Shown: in pieces, positions 33,921-43,243 of the stretch
Layout of the letters: each line of letters begins with the position of its first letter
Numbering within the stretch: position 1 is the first letter of the stretch
The notes under the pieces: model-generated
Databases searched by the model: none
The model's input: the letters and a program-made list of their open reading frames with translations, nothing else
What the model was told of the DNA's origin: nothing
Assembly (NCBI RefSeq): GCF_005796225.1
Contig: NZ_VAHO01000004.1
Span: forward strand, 1 to 64,000
DNA from: Pseudarthrobacter sp. NamE5
GTDB lineage: Bacteria; Actinomycetota; Actinomycetes; Actinomycetales; Micrococcaceae
Reading direction: 5' to 3'
DNA: 64,000 nucleotides
Made by a program: the position numbers and the translations under genes

Positions 33921-34904
33921 TCACGGGCCATTGGTCGTCATCTCGTCGGGAACTGCCACCAGGTGAATCTCCGCACCCTCCCGCAGTACCGCGAGCTCGA
34001 GCGGCTGGCCGATCGCATCGGCAAACAAGAGCCGTTGCAGGCTCTCTGCGTTGCTGACGGGCCGCCCACCGGCCTTCAGGAGCACATCGCCCGCTGACAG
34101 TCCGGCCCGGTCTGCCGGAGAACCCGACAGCACCTCCACGATGCGCAGGCCTTCCTTCTGCCCGGTCCGGATGACGGCACTCGGGCTGAGCCTGGCGGGG
34201 GTGCTGACCAGTCCCAGGTAGGCGCGTTTGACGCGCCCGTCCGCGAGCAGCGCAGAGATGATCCTCCGGGTTGTCGCGTTGATGGGGATGGCAAGGCCGA
34301 GTCCTGCGCCGGCCACCGCAGTGTTGATGCCGACGATCCGGCTGTGCGTGTCCGCCAGCGCTCCCCCGGAATTGCCGGGGTTGAGTGCGGCGTCCGTCTG
34401 GATCACGTCCTCGATCACCCTCCGGTTTCCTCCGGACCAGACGGGAATGGCGCGCCCCAGGCCGCTGACCACTCCCGCGGTGACTGATCCCGCCAGGCCC
34501 AGGGGATTTCCCACCGCCACCACCAGCTGTCCCACTTTCAGTGATTCGGCGGCGCCGAACTCTGCAGGGGCAACCCTGGGCCTCCTGCCATGGACCACGG
34601 CAAGGTCTGACAGGGGGTCAGCTCCCACCAGCTCGAGCTCCATGCGGCTGCCGTCGGCGAAGACAGCGTGACCCCGGCTGGTCCCCGCGACCACATGTGA
34701 GTTGGTCAAAAGGTAGCCGTCTTCGGTGAACAGCACGGCGGATCCCGCCCCCATACGGAACCGCCCGTTGCTGCGTTTTGCTGTCATTTCGATGGCTGCA
34801 ACATGCGGGGTTACAGCGGCCGCCACCCGCATGACTGTCCTTGAATACGCATCCAGGGCATCGACGTCGTCATCCTGGAAAGCCGGCTCCGGCGCCTGTT
34901 CCAT
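33921..34904 (-). CDS. HtrA-like trypsin-family serine protease with PDZ domain, no membrane anchor
   Basis: A 327-aa S1C protease. The catalytic triad is in TNSHVV (His), LSDLAVV (Asp) and NPGNSGGAL (Ser). A PDZ domain covers the last ~90 residues (GLRIVEVLSGSPADRAGLSA). Unlike most actinobacterial HtrA/DegP proteins it has no signal peptide or transmembrane helix; the N-terminus is acidic (QDDDVDALDAYS). ATG 34904 has AGGAGG 6 bp upstream, so a longer form with an anchor is unlikely (the open frame adds only 14 residues). It probably works in the cytoplasm. Confidence 0.9.
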   Translation of the reverse strand: MEQAPEPAFQDDDVDALDAYSRTVMRVAAAVTPHVAAIEMTAKRSNGRFRMGAGSAVLFTEDGYLLTNSHVVAGTSRGHAVFADGSRMELELVGADPLSDLAVVHGRRPRVAPAEFGAAESLKVGQLVVAVGNPLGLAGSVTAGVVSGLGRAIPVWSGGNRRVIEDVIQTDAALNPGNSGGALADTHSRIVGINTAVAGAGLGLAIPINATTRRIISALLADGRVKRAYLGLVSTPARLSPSAVIRTGQKEGLRIVEVLSGSPADRAGLSAGDVLLKAGGRPVSNAESLQRLLFADAIGQPLELAVLREGAEIHLVAVPDEMTTNGP

Positions 34905-35073
34905 GGCGCACCTCCTGGTAGTGCCTGTCCTGGCGCCATCTCGCAAGCATGCCAGGTCCTACCGAAGTAAACGACGATGGGATGCGGTCCAGTCCCGCAA
35001 TCGGTACGCCTTGGGTGAACGGAGACCCGCCCATGCGGGGATGGCATCCTTCAGGGCATCCCGAGCAAACAAA

Positions 35074-35100
35074 AACACCCCGGTCGAAGACCAGGGTGTT
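35074..35100 (-). terminator. Intrinsic terminator of ssrA
   Basis: An 11-bp stem with one G/T pair (35074-35084 with 35090-35100), closed by a CTTCG loop on the minus strand and followed by a T-rich run (TTTGTTT). It starts 4 bp after the tmRNA CCA end. Confidence 0.9.
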
Positions 35101-35103
35101 TTT

Positions 35104-35472
35104 TGGTGGAGATGGGGGGAATTGAACCCCCGTCCGATGTCGTGTTGTCAGGGCTTCTCCGGGCGCAGTTTGCGTCGGATTTTCTCGGCCCCAGCCATGC
35201 TGCAAACAGCTGGCTGATCCGGGCCCAGTCATCTAAGAGTCCCGTTCACCCCGATGACGAGGGTAAACAGCAGTGGCTATCTAAATGACGCCAGGAACCG
35301 GGGCGATAGCATCCCCGGGCTGACGGACTGAACTACTGCTTAAGCAGCGAGTTCGAAGTCAGTGCGCTTAGATTCGGCACTTATTGGTTTGCAGAAAGCG
35401 TTAACGAGATAATTCTGCATCCTCGGCCCGCTTCACCTGTCGCGACTAACATCGTCGAAACCGATCATCCCC
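35104..35472 (-). ncRNA. ssrA: Transfer-messenger RNA (tmRNA)
   Basis: On the minus strand the RNA starts GGGGATGATCGGTTTCGAC and ends TTCAATTCCCCCCATCTCCA plus CCA. The 7-bp acceptor stem GGGGATG/CATCTCC has one G-U pair. The tag frame at 35378-35340 reads A-ESKRTDFELAA-stop from resume codon GCC, preceded by AGT as expected. The LAA end directs ClpXP; the Glu before it differs from the usual ALAA. RNase P and tRNA-like processing give the mature ends. A TAGTAT near 35517-35522 may be its -10. smpB lies just upstream, the standard partner. Confidence 0.95.
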
Positions 35473-35549
35473 GTATTTTGTTACCAAACCGGTGGGTCTC
35501 CCCTCCGGACTACCTATACTAGCGCACGTCCCGCCGGTTTCATTCCAAC

Positions 35550-36023
35550 CTACCGGCGGCGGTTGCGTTCCCGCATTTCCCGCTGCGCCTCGCGGTTGTC
35601 CTGCTGCTCCCGCAGGGTCTGCCGCTTATCGTACTCCCGCTTACCCCGGGCGACGGCAATCTCCACCTTGGCTTTGCCGTCCACGAAGTACAGCTGGAGG
35701 GGAACGATCGTGTAGCCGGCTTCCTGGACCTTGCGGGAGATCTTGATGAGTTCTTCGCGGTGCAGGAGGAGCTTGCGGCGGCGGCGCGCGGCGTGGTTGG
35801 TCCAGCTCCCCTGGTTGTACTCGGGGATGTGGATAGCCTCCATCCACAACTCGTCGTTATAGAAGGTACAGAAACCGTCCACCATGGAGGCGTGACCCTC
35901 CCGCAGGGACTTCACTTCGGTGCCCATGAGCGCGATTCCCGCCTCGTAGGTATCCAGCACATGATAGTCGTGCCGGGCCTTGCGGTTTGTGGCCACCACT
36001 TTACGGCCACTTTCTTTAGGCAA
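35550..36023 (-). CDS. smpB: SsrA-binding protein SmpB
   Basis: A 157-aa tmRNA-binding protein. Motifs: KVVATNRKARHDYHVLDTYE, MGTEVKSLREGHASMVDGFC, IHIPEYNQGSWTNHAARRRR, and the basic tail REYDKRQTLREQQDNREAQR that enters the mRNA channel. I chose TTG 36023 (MPKESGRK), because AGGAG lies 7-8 bp upstream; the ATG at 36038 begins inside that ribosome-binding site and would add five residues. Second-to-last gene of the ftsEX block. Confidence 0.95.
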   Translation of the reverse strand: MPKESGRKVVATNRKARHDYHVLDTYEAGIALMGTEVKSLREGHASMVDGFCTFYNDELWMEAIHIPEYNQGSWTNHAARRRRKLLLHREELIKISRKVQEAGYTIVPLQLYFVDGKAKVEIAVARGKREYDKRQTLREQQDNREAQREMRERNRRR

Positions 36024-36125
36024 GGGAAAGCTCCTCATTTCTCAGGTGCGATGTCCTCCTGCCGGTGTGGCACGGAGTCATCCCAGTCTACGGCAGGGCG
36101 CCGCCCGGGCCGGAAGCCCGGCCGG

Positions 36126-37571
36126 CTACAGGAGTCCCATCGGGTCGACGGCGGTGCCGTTCAGCCAGGTTTCAAAGTGTGAGTGGCAGCCGGTGGAGTT
36201 GCCGGTGTTGCCTGAATAGGCGATCAGCTGGCCCTGCGACACCCGCTGGCCGTTCGACACCACGATGCTGGCGTTGTGGTAGTAGATCGTGTTGAGCGTG
36301 TTGCCCTCGACCAGGCCATGCGAGATCTTGACCCGCCAGCCGCCCCCGTCTGCGGAGCTCCAGCCGGAGCCAAAGACTTCTCCTGCTGCTGCGGCGTAAA
36401 CAGGAGTACCGCAGGCTGCTCCAAAGTCCAGGCCGGTATGCATGTACCCGCCCTGCCCGTAAAAGTCGATGGTCCCCGGCGGGGTGGCGCGCCAGCCAAA
36501 GCCGGAGGTGATCGGGACACCGCCATTGAACGGGTGCCGGAGGCCAAAGGCCGACGGCGATCCCACGGGCGGCATGAATGACTGCACCGGCGGCGGCGGT
36601 GGTGCAGGCTGATTCCTTGCAGCGGCTGCGGCTGCCGCGGCTGCTGCAGCTGCTGCAGCCGCCGCTTCCGCCTTCCTGCGCTGCTCCGCTTCCCAGGCCT
36701 CGCGGAGCCTCCGGTCGCGTTCCTGGATCTCAGCCGCCACCGCGTTCTGGCTGGCCTGGACGCCCGCCAGCTGCGACTGGATGCCAGGCTTGGCAGCCTG
36801 CAGCTCAGCATCGAGGCGGGTGGTGTCGGCAATCAGCCGGTCCACTTCTTCCTTCTTTGCCGCGGCCTCGTCACGGGCCGCTTTCTCCCGCTCCAGCGCT
36901 GCGTCAGCCTTGGCCTTGAGGTCCTTGATCTCAGCCTCCACTGCCTGCAGGCGGGCTTCGGAGTTCACGTTGGTGGCGCTCTGCTGCTGCAGCTTGTCCA
37001 TGGCTGCGTTCTGGCTCCGCATTGCCTGGTCCGCCAGGTCCATGGTTTCAGTCAGGCTGCCGCCGTTGTTGGAGCCGAAGAACAGCGAAAGGTTGGAAGG
37101 AACCCCACCGGATTTATAGGCCTGGGTGGCTATCTGGCCGATCAGCTTCTTGGTGTCGGCGATCTTCTGCTTGTCTGTTTCAAGCTGCTGCGTGATCTTC
37201 GCCTTGTTCTGCTGGGCCATGTCCACACGGGCGGACAGCGCCTCAACTTCCTTGACGGCACCGGCCACACGGCCTTGCGCTTCGAGCAGCGCCTGCTGGG
37301 CCCCGGGCAGCTGGCCCTGGTAGATCACCAGGTCGCTGGCCGCCTTGGCGATGCGGGAATCGACGAACTCCAGGGACTGCTGGACGCGCGCAGCCTCTGC
37401 CTCGAGTGCTTTCTGCTTGTCTTCAAGCTCGTCAGCGAAAGCCGCCGGGGTAGAGGATGCGAGCCCCGCAGCGAGGACGACTGCGAGCACACCGCTGATG
37501 ATGCCGGTGCGCTGTGGCGCCTTACGGCCACTGTTGGGCCGACGGGGGGAGGTTTGTTCCGTTACGTTCAT
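36126..37571 (-). CDS. FtsEX-associated coiled-coil M23 (LytM) peptidoglycan peptidase
   Basis: A 481-aa exported protein. The signal peptide (GIISGVLAVVLAAGLASSTP, cleavage after AFA at ~residue 46) is followed by a long coiled coil (residues ~50-310), a poly-Ala stretch (15+ Ala) and poly-Pro hinge, and a C-terminal LytM domain with intact zinc ligands: MHTGLDF (His, Asp) and CHSHFET (HxH). In relatives such proteins (RipC/EnvC type) are held by FtsX and activated by FtsE ATPase at division. Intact ligands suggest it cuts peptidoglycan itself. ATG 37571 has AAGGA 7 bp upstream; the start at 37595 has none. It lies 26 bp after ftsX. Confidence 0.92.
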   Translation of the reverse strand: MNVTEQTSPRRPNSGRKAPQRTGIISGVLAVVLAAGLASSTPAAFADELEDKQKALEAEAARVQQSLEFVDSRIAKAASDLVIYQGQLPGAQQALLEAQGRVAGAVKEVEALSARVDMAQQNKAKITQQLETDKQKIADTKKLIGQIATQAYKSGGVPSNLSLFFGSNNGGSLTETMDLADQAMRSQNAAMDKLQQQSATNVNSEARLQAVEAEIKDLKAKADAALEREKAARDEAAAKKEEVDRLIADTTRLDAELQAAKPGIQSQLAGVQASQNAVAAEIQERDRRLREAWEAEQRRKAEAAAAAAAAAAAAAAAARNQPAPPPPPVQSFMPPVGSPSAFGLRHPFNGGVPITSGFGWRATPPGTIDFYGQGGYMHTGLDFGAACGTPVYAAAAGEVFGSGWSSADGGGWRVKISHGLVEGNTLNTIYYHNASIVVSNGQRVSQGQLIAYSGNTGNSTGCHSHFETWLNGTAVDPMGLL

Positions 37572-37597
37572 AAGCATTCCTTGTTTGGTTTGCATAC

Positions 37598-38512
37598 CTA
37601 GACGCGAAGGTATCTGCGCAAGGTCAAGAGAGACGAAATTCCGGCCAAGGATCCGCCAAGGATTATCAAAGCGGGGACAAGGATCAGCGTCTGCCCGGAG
37701 GAAATGAAGGCGGTGTCCGGGTACTGCTGCGACATGTACTCACCGAGGAAGAAATGCGCCACCGCCCACAGCGTGGCGGAAGCCAGGGCAGCACCAATGA
37801 CAGCCGCGATCACGCCCTCGAGGATGAAGGGCAGCTGGATCACGGTCTTCGAAGCGCCTACCAGCCGCATGATGCCCGTTTCCCGGCGGCGGCTGAAGGC
37901 AGACAGCCGGATGGTGGTGGCGATCAGAAGGATGGCGCAGACGATCATGACGCCAGCGATACCAACCGCTACCAGGGACGCACCGTTCATCACTGAGAAG
38001 AGGCGCTCAAGCAGCTGGCGCTGGTCAATCACTGTTTCCACGCCAGGCTGGGAGGAGAACGTCTCGCTGATGATCTGGTACTTTTCCGGGTCCTTCATGT
38101 TGATCCTGAAGGATGCCGGCAGCTGGTCAGGGGTTACCGAGTCCACAATGGGCGAATTCGAGAACTGGTCCTTGAAGTGCTTGTAGGCCTCTTCCTTGGA
38201 CTCAAACTGGAAGTCGTTGATGTACTGGGCCACTGCCGGGGATTCCAGCAGTGCGTTCAGGCTCTCCTGCTGCTCGGGGGTGACAGGCCCGCCCGCGCAG
38301 CCGGCCGCCGTCGACCCTTCACTGCAGAGGAAGATAGCCACCTGGACTTTGTCGTACCAGTACCCCTTCATCTGGTTGATCTGCATCTGCAGCATTCCTG
38401 CTGCGCCGACGAAGGTCAACGAGACGAAGGTGACCAGAATGACCGAGATCACCATGGAGAGGTTGCGGCGGAGCCCGCTGCCAATCTCACTGAGGATGAA
38501 TGCGAGCCTCAT
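37598..38512 (-). CDS. ftsX: Cell division protein FtsX
   Basis: A 304-aa permease-like protein. One N-terminal helix ([20 protein letters not shown]), an extracellular domain with a Cys pair ([15 protein letters not shown]), then three C-terminal helices ([20 protein letters not shown] and later). The cytosolic loop [20 protein letters not shown] contacts FtsE. It transmits ATP-driven movement to the peptidoglycan hydrolase encoded next. The ATG overlaps ftsE's stop by 4 bp. Confidence 0.95.
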   Translation of the reverse strand: MRLAFILSEIGSGLRRNLSMVISVILVTFVSLTFVGAAGMLQMQINQMKGYWYDKVQVAIFLCSEGSTAAGCAGGPVTPEQQESLNALLESPAVAQYINDFQFESKEEAYKHFKDQFSNSPIVDSVTPDQLPASFRINMKDPEKYQIISETFSSQPGVETVIDQRQLLERLFSVMNGASLVAVGIAGVMIVCAILLIATTIRLSAFSRRRETGIMRLVGASKTVIQLPFILEGVIAAVIGAALASATLWAVAHFFLGEYMSQQYPDTAFISSGQTLILVPALIILGGSLAGISSLLTLRRYLRV

Positions 38513-39288
38513 CGCTGCGCCTCGCCCTCGCCTGGCAGCCTGTTTTCCGTGTCGTCCCGGCCGCTGGCGTCCTTGAGTCTTCGCGACTGTCCGACGACGG
38601 GAATCATGGAAGTGTAGAGGGCCTTGGCCTCATCGCGGATGACGACGCCGTTCTTGAGCTCAACTACCCGCTTGCGCATTTCGTTCACGATGTCGTCATC
38701 GTGCGTCGCCATCACCACCGTGGTGCCGTTCTGGTTGATTTTGTCCAGGACCCCCATGATGCCCATCGAGGTGGTGGGGTCCAGGTTTCCGGTGGGCTCG
38801 TCGGCTAGGAGGATGCCGGGCCGGTTGACCACTGCCCGGGCGATGGCGACGCGCTGCTGCTCGCCGCCGGAAAGCTCGTGCGGCATGCGGTGCTCTTTAC
38901 CCTCCAGCCCTACGGTCTTCAGCACCTCGGGAACCGTGTCCCTGATGACGCTGCGGCTCTTGCCGATGACCTGCATGGCGAAGGCGACGTTTGCGAACAC
39001 ATTTTTCTGGGGCAGGAGCCGGAAGTCCTGGAAGACGACACCGATGCCCCGCCTCAGGCGGGGCACGCGCCAGCTGGAGATTTTGGCGACGTTCTGGCCG
39101 GCAACATAAACAGCGCCGGACGTTGCCCGGTCCTCCTTGAGAACCAGGCGCAGGAATGTGGATTTGCCGGAGCCGGATGCACCCACCAGGAAGGCAAATT
39201 CGCCGCGGTCAATCTCAAGGTTGACCGAGTCCAGCGCAGGCCGCGCTTTCTGGTCGTACACCTTGGTGACATTTTCGAATCGGATCAT
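38509..39288 (-). CDS. ftsE: Cell division ATP-binding protein FtsE
   Basis: A 259-aa ABC ATPase with Walker [11 protein letters not shown], signature [15 protein letters not shown], Walker [14 protein letters not shown] and H-loop MATHD. A variable acidic/basic tail follows residue ~230. [12 protein letters not shown] is the standard FtsE N-terminus, so ATG 39288 was chosen over the open frame to 39354. It forms FtsEX with the next gene. Confidence 0.95.
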   Translation of the reverse strand: MIRFENVTKVYDQKARPALDSVNLEIDRGEFAFLVGASGSGKSTFLRLVLKEDRATSGAVYVAGQNVAKISSWRVPRLRRGIGVVFQDFRLLPQKNVFANVAFAMQVIGKSRSVIRDTVPEVLKTVGLEGKEHRMPHELSGGEQQRVAIARAVVNRPGILLADEPTGNLDPTTSMGIMGVLDKINQNGTTVVMATHDDDIVNEMRKRVVELKNGVVIRDEAKALYTSMIPVVGQSRRLKDASGRDDTENRLPGEGEAQR

Positions 39289-39471
39289 GGCCCTCAGTAC
39301 CCTGCAGGGCATGGCTGATCCGTCTGATGCAGCCCAGTTCTGCAGCCGGTGCACGGGTTTCTGTTGGGGAAAGTAGGGCCCCGGCCCTCTGACTATACGC
39401 AGAATTTCCGCTGATGCGGCGGGGATTCACAGGTGTGTCGCCTGAACCGGGATCCCCCGGACCCGATTCCG

Positions 39472-40587
39472 TTACTTTTCGGCGTTGCGGTTGTCGGTGC
39501 GCCACCGGATGCCGGCGTCGATAAAGTCGTCTATCTCTCCGTCGAATACAGCAGATGTGTTGCCCACTTCGTGCTCGGTGCGGAGGTCCTTGACCATTTG
39601 ATATGGGTTCAGGACATAGGACCGCATCTGGTCGCCCCAGGATGCCTTGACATCGCCGGCGAGCGCCTTCTTTTCTGCGTCCTCCTGCTCCTTTTTCAGC
39701 AGCAGGAGACGGGACTGCAGCACGCGCATGGCCGCGGCGCGGTTCTGCAGCTGCGATTTCTCGTTCTGCATGGACACCACGGTGCCCGTGGGGAGGTGGG
39801 TCAGCCGGACTGCGGAGTCCGTGGTGTTAACGGACTGGCCGCCGGGGCCGGATGAGCGGAAGACATCTACCCTGATCTCGTTGTCCGGGATGTCGATCGA
39901 ATCGGTCTGTTCGATCAGTGGGATGACCTCCACTGCAGCGAACGAGGTCTGGCGCCGCCCTTGGTTGTCGAAGGGGCTGATCCTCACGAGCCGATGGGTT
40001 CCGGCCTCAACGCTGAGGGTTCCATAGGCATAGGGTGCCTTTACTTCGAAAGTTGCCGACTTCAGTCCGGCTTCCTCCGCATAGGAGGTGTCCATAACAG
40101 TGGTGGGGTAACCGTGCCGTTCTGCCCAGCGGAGGTACATGCGCAGCAGCATCTCGGCGAAGTCGGCGGCATCCACGCCGCCCGCTCCCGCACGGATGGA
40201 GACGACGGCCTCGCGCTCGTCGTACTCCCCGGACAGCAGCGTGACGACTTCGAGTTCCTTCAAAGCCTTCTTAATCGACTCCAGTTCCGCTGCCGCCTCC
40301 CCCATGGAATCGGCGTCTTCCTCATCCTGTCCAAGCTCTACCAGGACTTCGAGGTCGTCGATCCTAGCGGCGAGCCTGTTGAGGCGCTCCAGTTCCGACT
40401 GGCGGTGCGAAAGCCTGGAGGTGATTTTTTGCGCCGCAGCGGGGTCGTCCCACAGGTCCGGCTCGCCCGCCCGCTCGCTCAGTTCGGCGATGTCTTCCTT
40501 CAGTGCCTCTACGTCGGAGACTCTCTCGATGGACTCGTAGGTGGCGCGAAGGGCGCGGATTTCAGCGGAAAAATCAATATTGGCCAT
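39472..40587 (-). CDS. prfB: Peptide chain release factor 2
   Basis: A 371-aa class-1 release factor. SPF ([20 protein letters not shown]) gives UGA/UAA recognition and GPGGQSVN is the hydrolysis loop. The frame is continuous: the in-frame UGA and programmed +1 frameshift found in E. coli are absent, as usual in actinobacteria. A TAGGGT at 40602-40597 would start transcription ~3 nt before the ATG. The gene heads the prfB-ftsE-ftsX block, with a 183-bp gap before ftsE in which I see no gene. Confidence 0.96.
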   Translation of the reverse strand: MANIDFSAEIRALRATYESIERVSDVEALKEDIAELSERAGEPDLWDDPAAAQKITSRLSHRQSELERLNRLAARIDDLEVLVELGQDEEDADSMGEAAAELESIKKALKELEVVTLLSGEYDEREAVVSIRAGAGGVDAADFAEMLLRMYLRWAERHGYPTTVMDTSYAEEAGLKSATFEVKAPYAYGTLSVEAGTHRLVRISPFDNQGRRQTSFAAVEVIPLIEQTDSIDIPDNEIRVDVFRSSGPGGQSVNTTDSAVRLTHLPTGTVVSMQNEKSQLQNRAAAMRVLQSRLLLLKKEQEDAEKKALAGDVKASWGDQMRSYVLNPYQMVKDLRTEHEVGNTSAVFDGEIDDFIDAGIRWRTDNRNAEK

Positions 40588-40654
40588 GGTTGTTTAACCC
40601 TACGCTATCCGGCAGACGGCCCGACGCTTGTTCGCTGGCTGCCGCCCTGGTGAG

Positions 40655-41101
40655 TCAGCGCGTCAGGCGGGACCGCGCCGTCGACGTTGCCTCGATCCTG
40701 ATGCCGTCGGGTACCAGGAAATTCACCACGGGAGGATGAACGGCTGCCGACAGCACGACGACGGCCGTTGCGCCGTCCGGACTGCCTGTTGCCCCCGTGA
40801 CAGCAAGTCCATCGAAGCGCCGGGAGGCAGGACTCCTCGCAACGAAGTCTGCTGCAGCATTCCTGACGCGAACAGGGTTGAGGGTTGCCGAAGGGATGCC
40901 GCCCTGCATTGCCACCTCGCCAAGGGTGTAGCTGTCAGTTGCTGCCAGGGAGGCGCCGTCGGCAAGGGAAAGCAGTCGCTTGTGCTCGAGGTAGACGGAA
41001 GAAATGCCAATGACCACGGTTGCCACCAGCAGCGCCAACAGGACGTAGCCGACGATCATCACCAGCATTTGGCCTTCTTCCTTGCAGTTCCTGGAAGTCA
41101 C
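40655..41101 (-). CDS. Tad pilus assembly TadG-like/helicase-associated secreted protein
   Basis: A 148-aa protein with an N-terminal helix (EEGQMLVMIVGYVLLALLVA) then HKRLLSLADGASLAATDSYT, the putative TadG-like pattern, in which a short membrane anchor precedes an exterior domain. Last gene of the Tad operon; its GTG overlaps the upstream stop by 4 bp. Much shorter than proteobacterial TadG (no von Willebrand domain). It is probably a minor pilin or exported assembly factor. Confidence 0.75.
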   Translation of the reverse strand: MTSRNCKEEGQMLVMIVGYVLLALLVATVVIGISSVYLEHKRLLSLADGASLAATDSYTLGEVAMQGGIPSATLNPVRVRNAAADFVARSPASRRFDGLAVTGATGSPDGATAVVVLSAAVHPPVVNFLVPDGIRIEATSTARSRLTR

Positions 41102-41607
41102 CGGAACCGGCCCACCAGTTGGGTCGACGATGCCTCTACCTCGCTGGCGGCCAGCCTGAAATTATCGCTGAATGGCGCGAACGGCAGCTGGATGGACAGG
41201 CGCACGGTCACGGTGACGGCGGTGCCGGGAGCCTGGCAGTCAGCTGGGCTGCAGGTTGTTGAAACTCCTGCTAACTGCGGCTCGTGCCCGAAATCGGCAA
41301 GGGCAATGGACACTGCCTGTTCTGCGGCCGCCTGGGCTGTCGCTTCGTCCGGTTGGGCTACATAGACCTTCGCAGCCTGGTCAGCGGCTCCCACCACGGC
41401 AAACGAGCCTCCCTGAATTTTCGCGATGGTAATGACGAAGTAGACCAGCGGCACCATAAGCAGGAGGGCGAGGAACGTGAACTCGATCACGGCACTCCCC
41501 TGTTCGTTCCTCCTTTCCTGCTTCACTTCCAGCGGTTGCCAGCACAAGACTTCCGCCAGCCTGGCCTTCAGGAACACCGACCAGCGCTTAGGGCTGTACG
41601 GCAGCAT
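41098..41607 (-). CDS. TadE-like minor pseudopilin
   Basis: A 169-aa protein with the TadE-like anchor: NEQGSAVIEFTFLALLLMVP, where a Gly-Ser site precedes E at +5 of the hydrophobic stretch. The exterior part has two Cys (CSPADC). The start overlaps the upstream tadE gene by 20 bp; ATG 41607 has GGAGGTG 7 bp upstream. The 35 residues before the anchor are unusually long for TadE. Confidence 0.8.
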   Translation of the reverse strand: MLPYSPKRWSVFLKARLAEVLCWQPLEVKQERRNEQGSAVIEFTFLALLLMVPLVYFVITIAKIQGGSFAVVGAADQAAKVYVAQPDEATAQAAAEQAVSIALADFGHEPQLAGVSTTCSPADCQAPGTAVTVTVRLSIQLPFAPFSDNFRLAASEVEASSTQLVGRFR

Positions 41608-42004
41608 GCCCCTTCACCTCCAGCATCTCCCGGAGACCGATCAGCCCGATGACGGGCATCGGTGCCCTGACCGTCACCTCCAGCGTCCGGAATCCCTTAT
41701 GGGTTACCTCATTGGTGCTGACATTTTCGGCAAAACCCGCATTGAGCGCTGCGCCGATGAGGCTGCGGGTCCTCTCCTCAGCGTCGGCAGAGCTCCGGTC
41801 TGCCAGCGTCCCGTAGCGGGCACCGGATGCCGCCGCGTCAATCAACGTGTTGCGAACATGAAGGACCAAGGTCAACTGGATGATGGCCAGGAAGAACATG
41901 GTGAGGAGCCCGCCGACCAGGACAAAGTCCACCACTGCCGAACCCTGCTCCCGCGAAGCGTCCAGGCAGTTTTGGCTGCCTGGACGGCAGAGGGGCCTCG
42001 TCAC
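41588..42004 (-). CDS. TadE family protein
   Basis: A 138-aa TadE-like pseudopilin: REQGSAVVDFVLVGGLLTMF starts the membrane helix, followed by HVRNTLIDAAASGARYGTLA, typical of the family. Probably a minor pilin processed by a prepilin peptidase not encoded in this window. GTG start at 42004, 3 bp after the small pilin-like gene. Confidence 0.85.
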   Translation of the reverse strand: MTRPLCRPGSQNCLDASREQGSAVVDFVLVGGLLTMFFLAIIQLTLVLHVRNTLIDAAASGARYGTLADRSSADAEERTRSLIGAALNAGFAENVSTNEVTHKGFRTLEVTVRAPMPVIGLIGLREMLEVKGHAAVQP

Positions 42005-42007
42005 TGG

Positions 42008-42229
42008 CTAGCTTCCGACCGTGTCCATCGCCTGGTTGAACATTGCTTCCAGCGCCGGCCCGGCAAGGGCAAGCAGCGCCGCCACCAGGACAGCGGACAT
42101 CAAGGTGATCATCACCCAGCCAGGTACATCCCCCCGCTCATGATGGTCCTCCGCGCGCCGCGTGCCCGCGCTTAGCGCTGTGCCGAGCATCATCAGCAGC
42201 GATCCGTACCGGTTCCCAAAAACTTTCAT
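42008..42229 (-). CDS. Small pilin-like membrane protein of the Tad operon
   Basis: A 73-aa protein. After a basic/acidic N-terminal part of ~35 residues it has ERGDVPGWVMITLMSAVLVA, a single helix, then EAMFNQAMDTVGS. By size and position, between tadC and the tadE genes, it corresponds to the Flp major pilin, but the Flp motif (G-x4-E-Y) is not clear; D-V-P-G-W replaces it. ATG 42229 has AAGGA 6 bp upstream. Confidence 0.75.
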   Translation of the reverse strand: MKVFGNRYGSLLMMLGTALSAGTRRAEDHHERGDVPGWVMITLMSAVLVAALLALAGPALEAMFNQAMDTVGS

Positions 42230-42301
42230 GTGGCGTCCTTTTCCTGGTTGGATTTTTGTACTGCCTTGTCTTTTTATAAATGGACTCACGATGTTGCCCG
42301 T

Positions 42302-43243
42302 CTAGAAGCCCAGGTTGATGGCAGCAACTCCGGGAAAAACCGCAAACACCACGGTCAGCGGGAGTACGCCAAAAACAAGCGGCACCATCATCGCAATCTC
42401 TTTCTTGCCCGCGGCTTCCATCAGATCGCGTTTAGCTGTGTCCCGTACGTCCTGGGCTTGAGCACGGAGTACATCGGCCAGCGGTGTGCCGCGCTCTACT
42501 GCAACCACAATGCCGTCCACGAACCTGACCAGTGGGGCAAGATCGGTTCGCGCCGAAAACTCCTGCAGGGCCGGGACCAGTGGTTTGCCGGCCCTGGTTT
42601 CGGCAAGGATGGTCGAAAACTCCCTGGTCAATTCGCCCTTGGCACTGCGGCAAACCCGGTCAAGCGCTCCGGTGGCGCTTTCCCCTGCGCTGACCGCGAG
42701 CGCCATGAGCTCAGCAAGGCTGGGGAACTCGGCCATCATCCGCGATTCACGCCGCCGGACCTGCACGCCGAGCCAGTAGTCGCGCAGTATGAACCCGCCA
42801 ACCGCACTGCCCAGGATTGCCACTGCAGCGAGCAGCGGATTGAACCTGCCGGCAGCCGCAGCAAGGAGGGTGAAGCAGAGGGCGAGTGCAAAGCCGCCAG
42901 CTGCCCACAAGAGCTGCTCTGCGCGAAAGTCGATGGAGGATTTGTTAATTCCTGCCTGTGCCAGCCGCCGCGTAGTGGCGCCCGGCGAGGGGTTGAGGCG
43001 CCCAAGCGCCGCCATGCCGTCCCTGAAGACCGGACGGAATATCCGCGCCAGGGGGCCGAATGGCGTCAGATGCTGTTCTCCGGAGTACAGCAGCCTTGAC
43101 TCAAGGTTCTGGGACTTCAGCTGCGGCTCGATGCGCTGCGTGAACGTGGTTGCCCTCAGGAACGGGGACCGGAAGACGACGAGCCACAGCCCTATGCCCA
43201 GGAGCAGCCCGCAGACAACTGCGGCAGGCGATACTGCGTTCAC
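42302..43243 (-). CDS. tadC: Tad secretion inner-membrane protein TadC (T2SS-F family)
   Basis: A 313-aa GspF-type membrane platform protein. The conserved block MMAEFPSLAELMALAVSAGE followed by LVRFVDGIVVAVERGTPLAD and four hydrophobic segments fit TadC. GTG start at 43243 overlaps tadB's TGA by 4 bp. It works with TadB as the membrane rotor of the pilus machine. Confidence 0.9.
   Translation of the reverse strand: MNAVSPAAVVCGLLLGIGLWLVVFRSPFLRATTFTQRIEPQLKSQNLESRLLYSGEQHLTPFGPLARIFRPVFRDGMAALGRLNPSPGATTRRLAQAGINKSSIDFRAEQLLWAAGGFALALCFTLLAAAAGRFNPLLAAVAILGSAVGGFILRDYWLGVQVRRRESRMMAEFPSLAELMALAVSAGESATGALDRVCRSAKGELTREFSTILAETRAGKPLVPALQEFSARTDLAPLVRFVDGIVVAVERGTPLADVLRAQAQDVRDTAKRDLMEAAGKKEIAMMVPLVFGVLPLTVVFAVFPGVAAINLGF

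Noticed and set aside
35103-35288. Plus-strand frame overlapping ssrA
   Set aside because: It lies in the tmRNA gene, whose structure is clear on the minus strand.
36100-36124. Terminator hairpin after the M23 gene
   Set aside because: Only a ~6-bp CCGGGC/GCCCGG stem in GC-rich sequence without a T tract; too weak to list.
36610-36672. Possible microsatellite or CRISPR-like repeat of GCN/CTG triplets
   Set aside because: It encodes the poly-Ala hinge of the M23 peptidase; no spacer structure.
39289-39471. Possible gene or regulatory RNA between ftsE and prfB
   Set aside because: No frame with a start signal and only weak GC hairpins.
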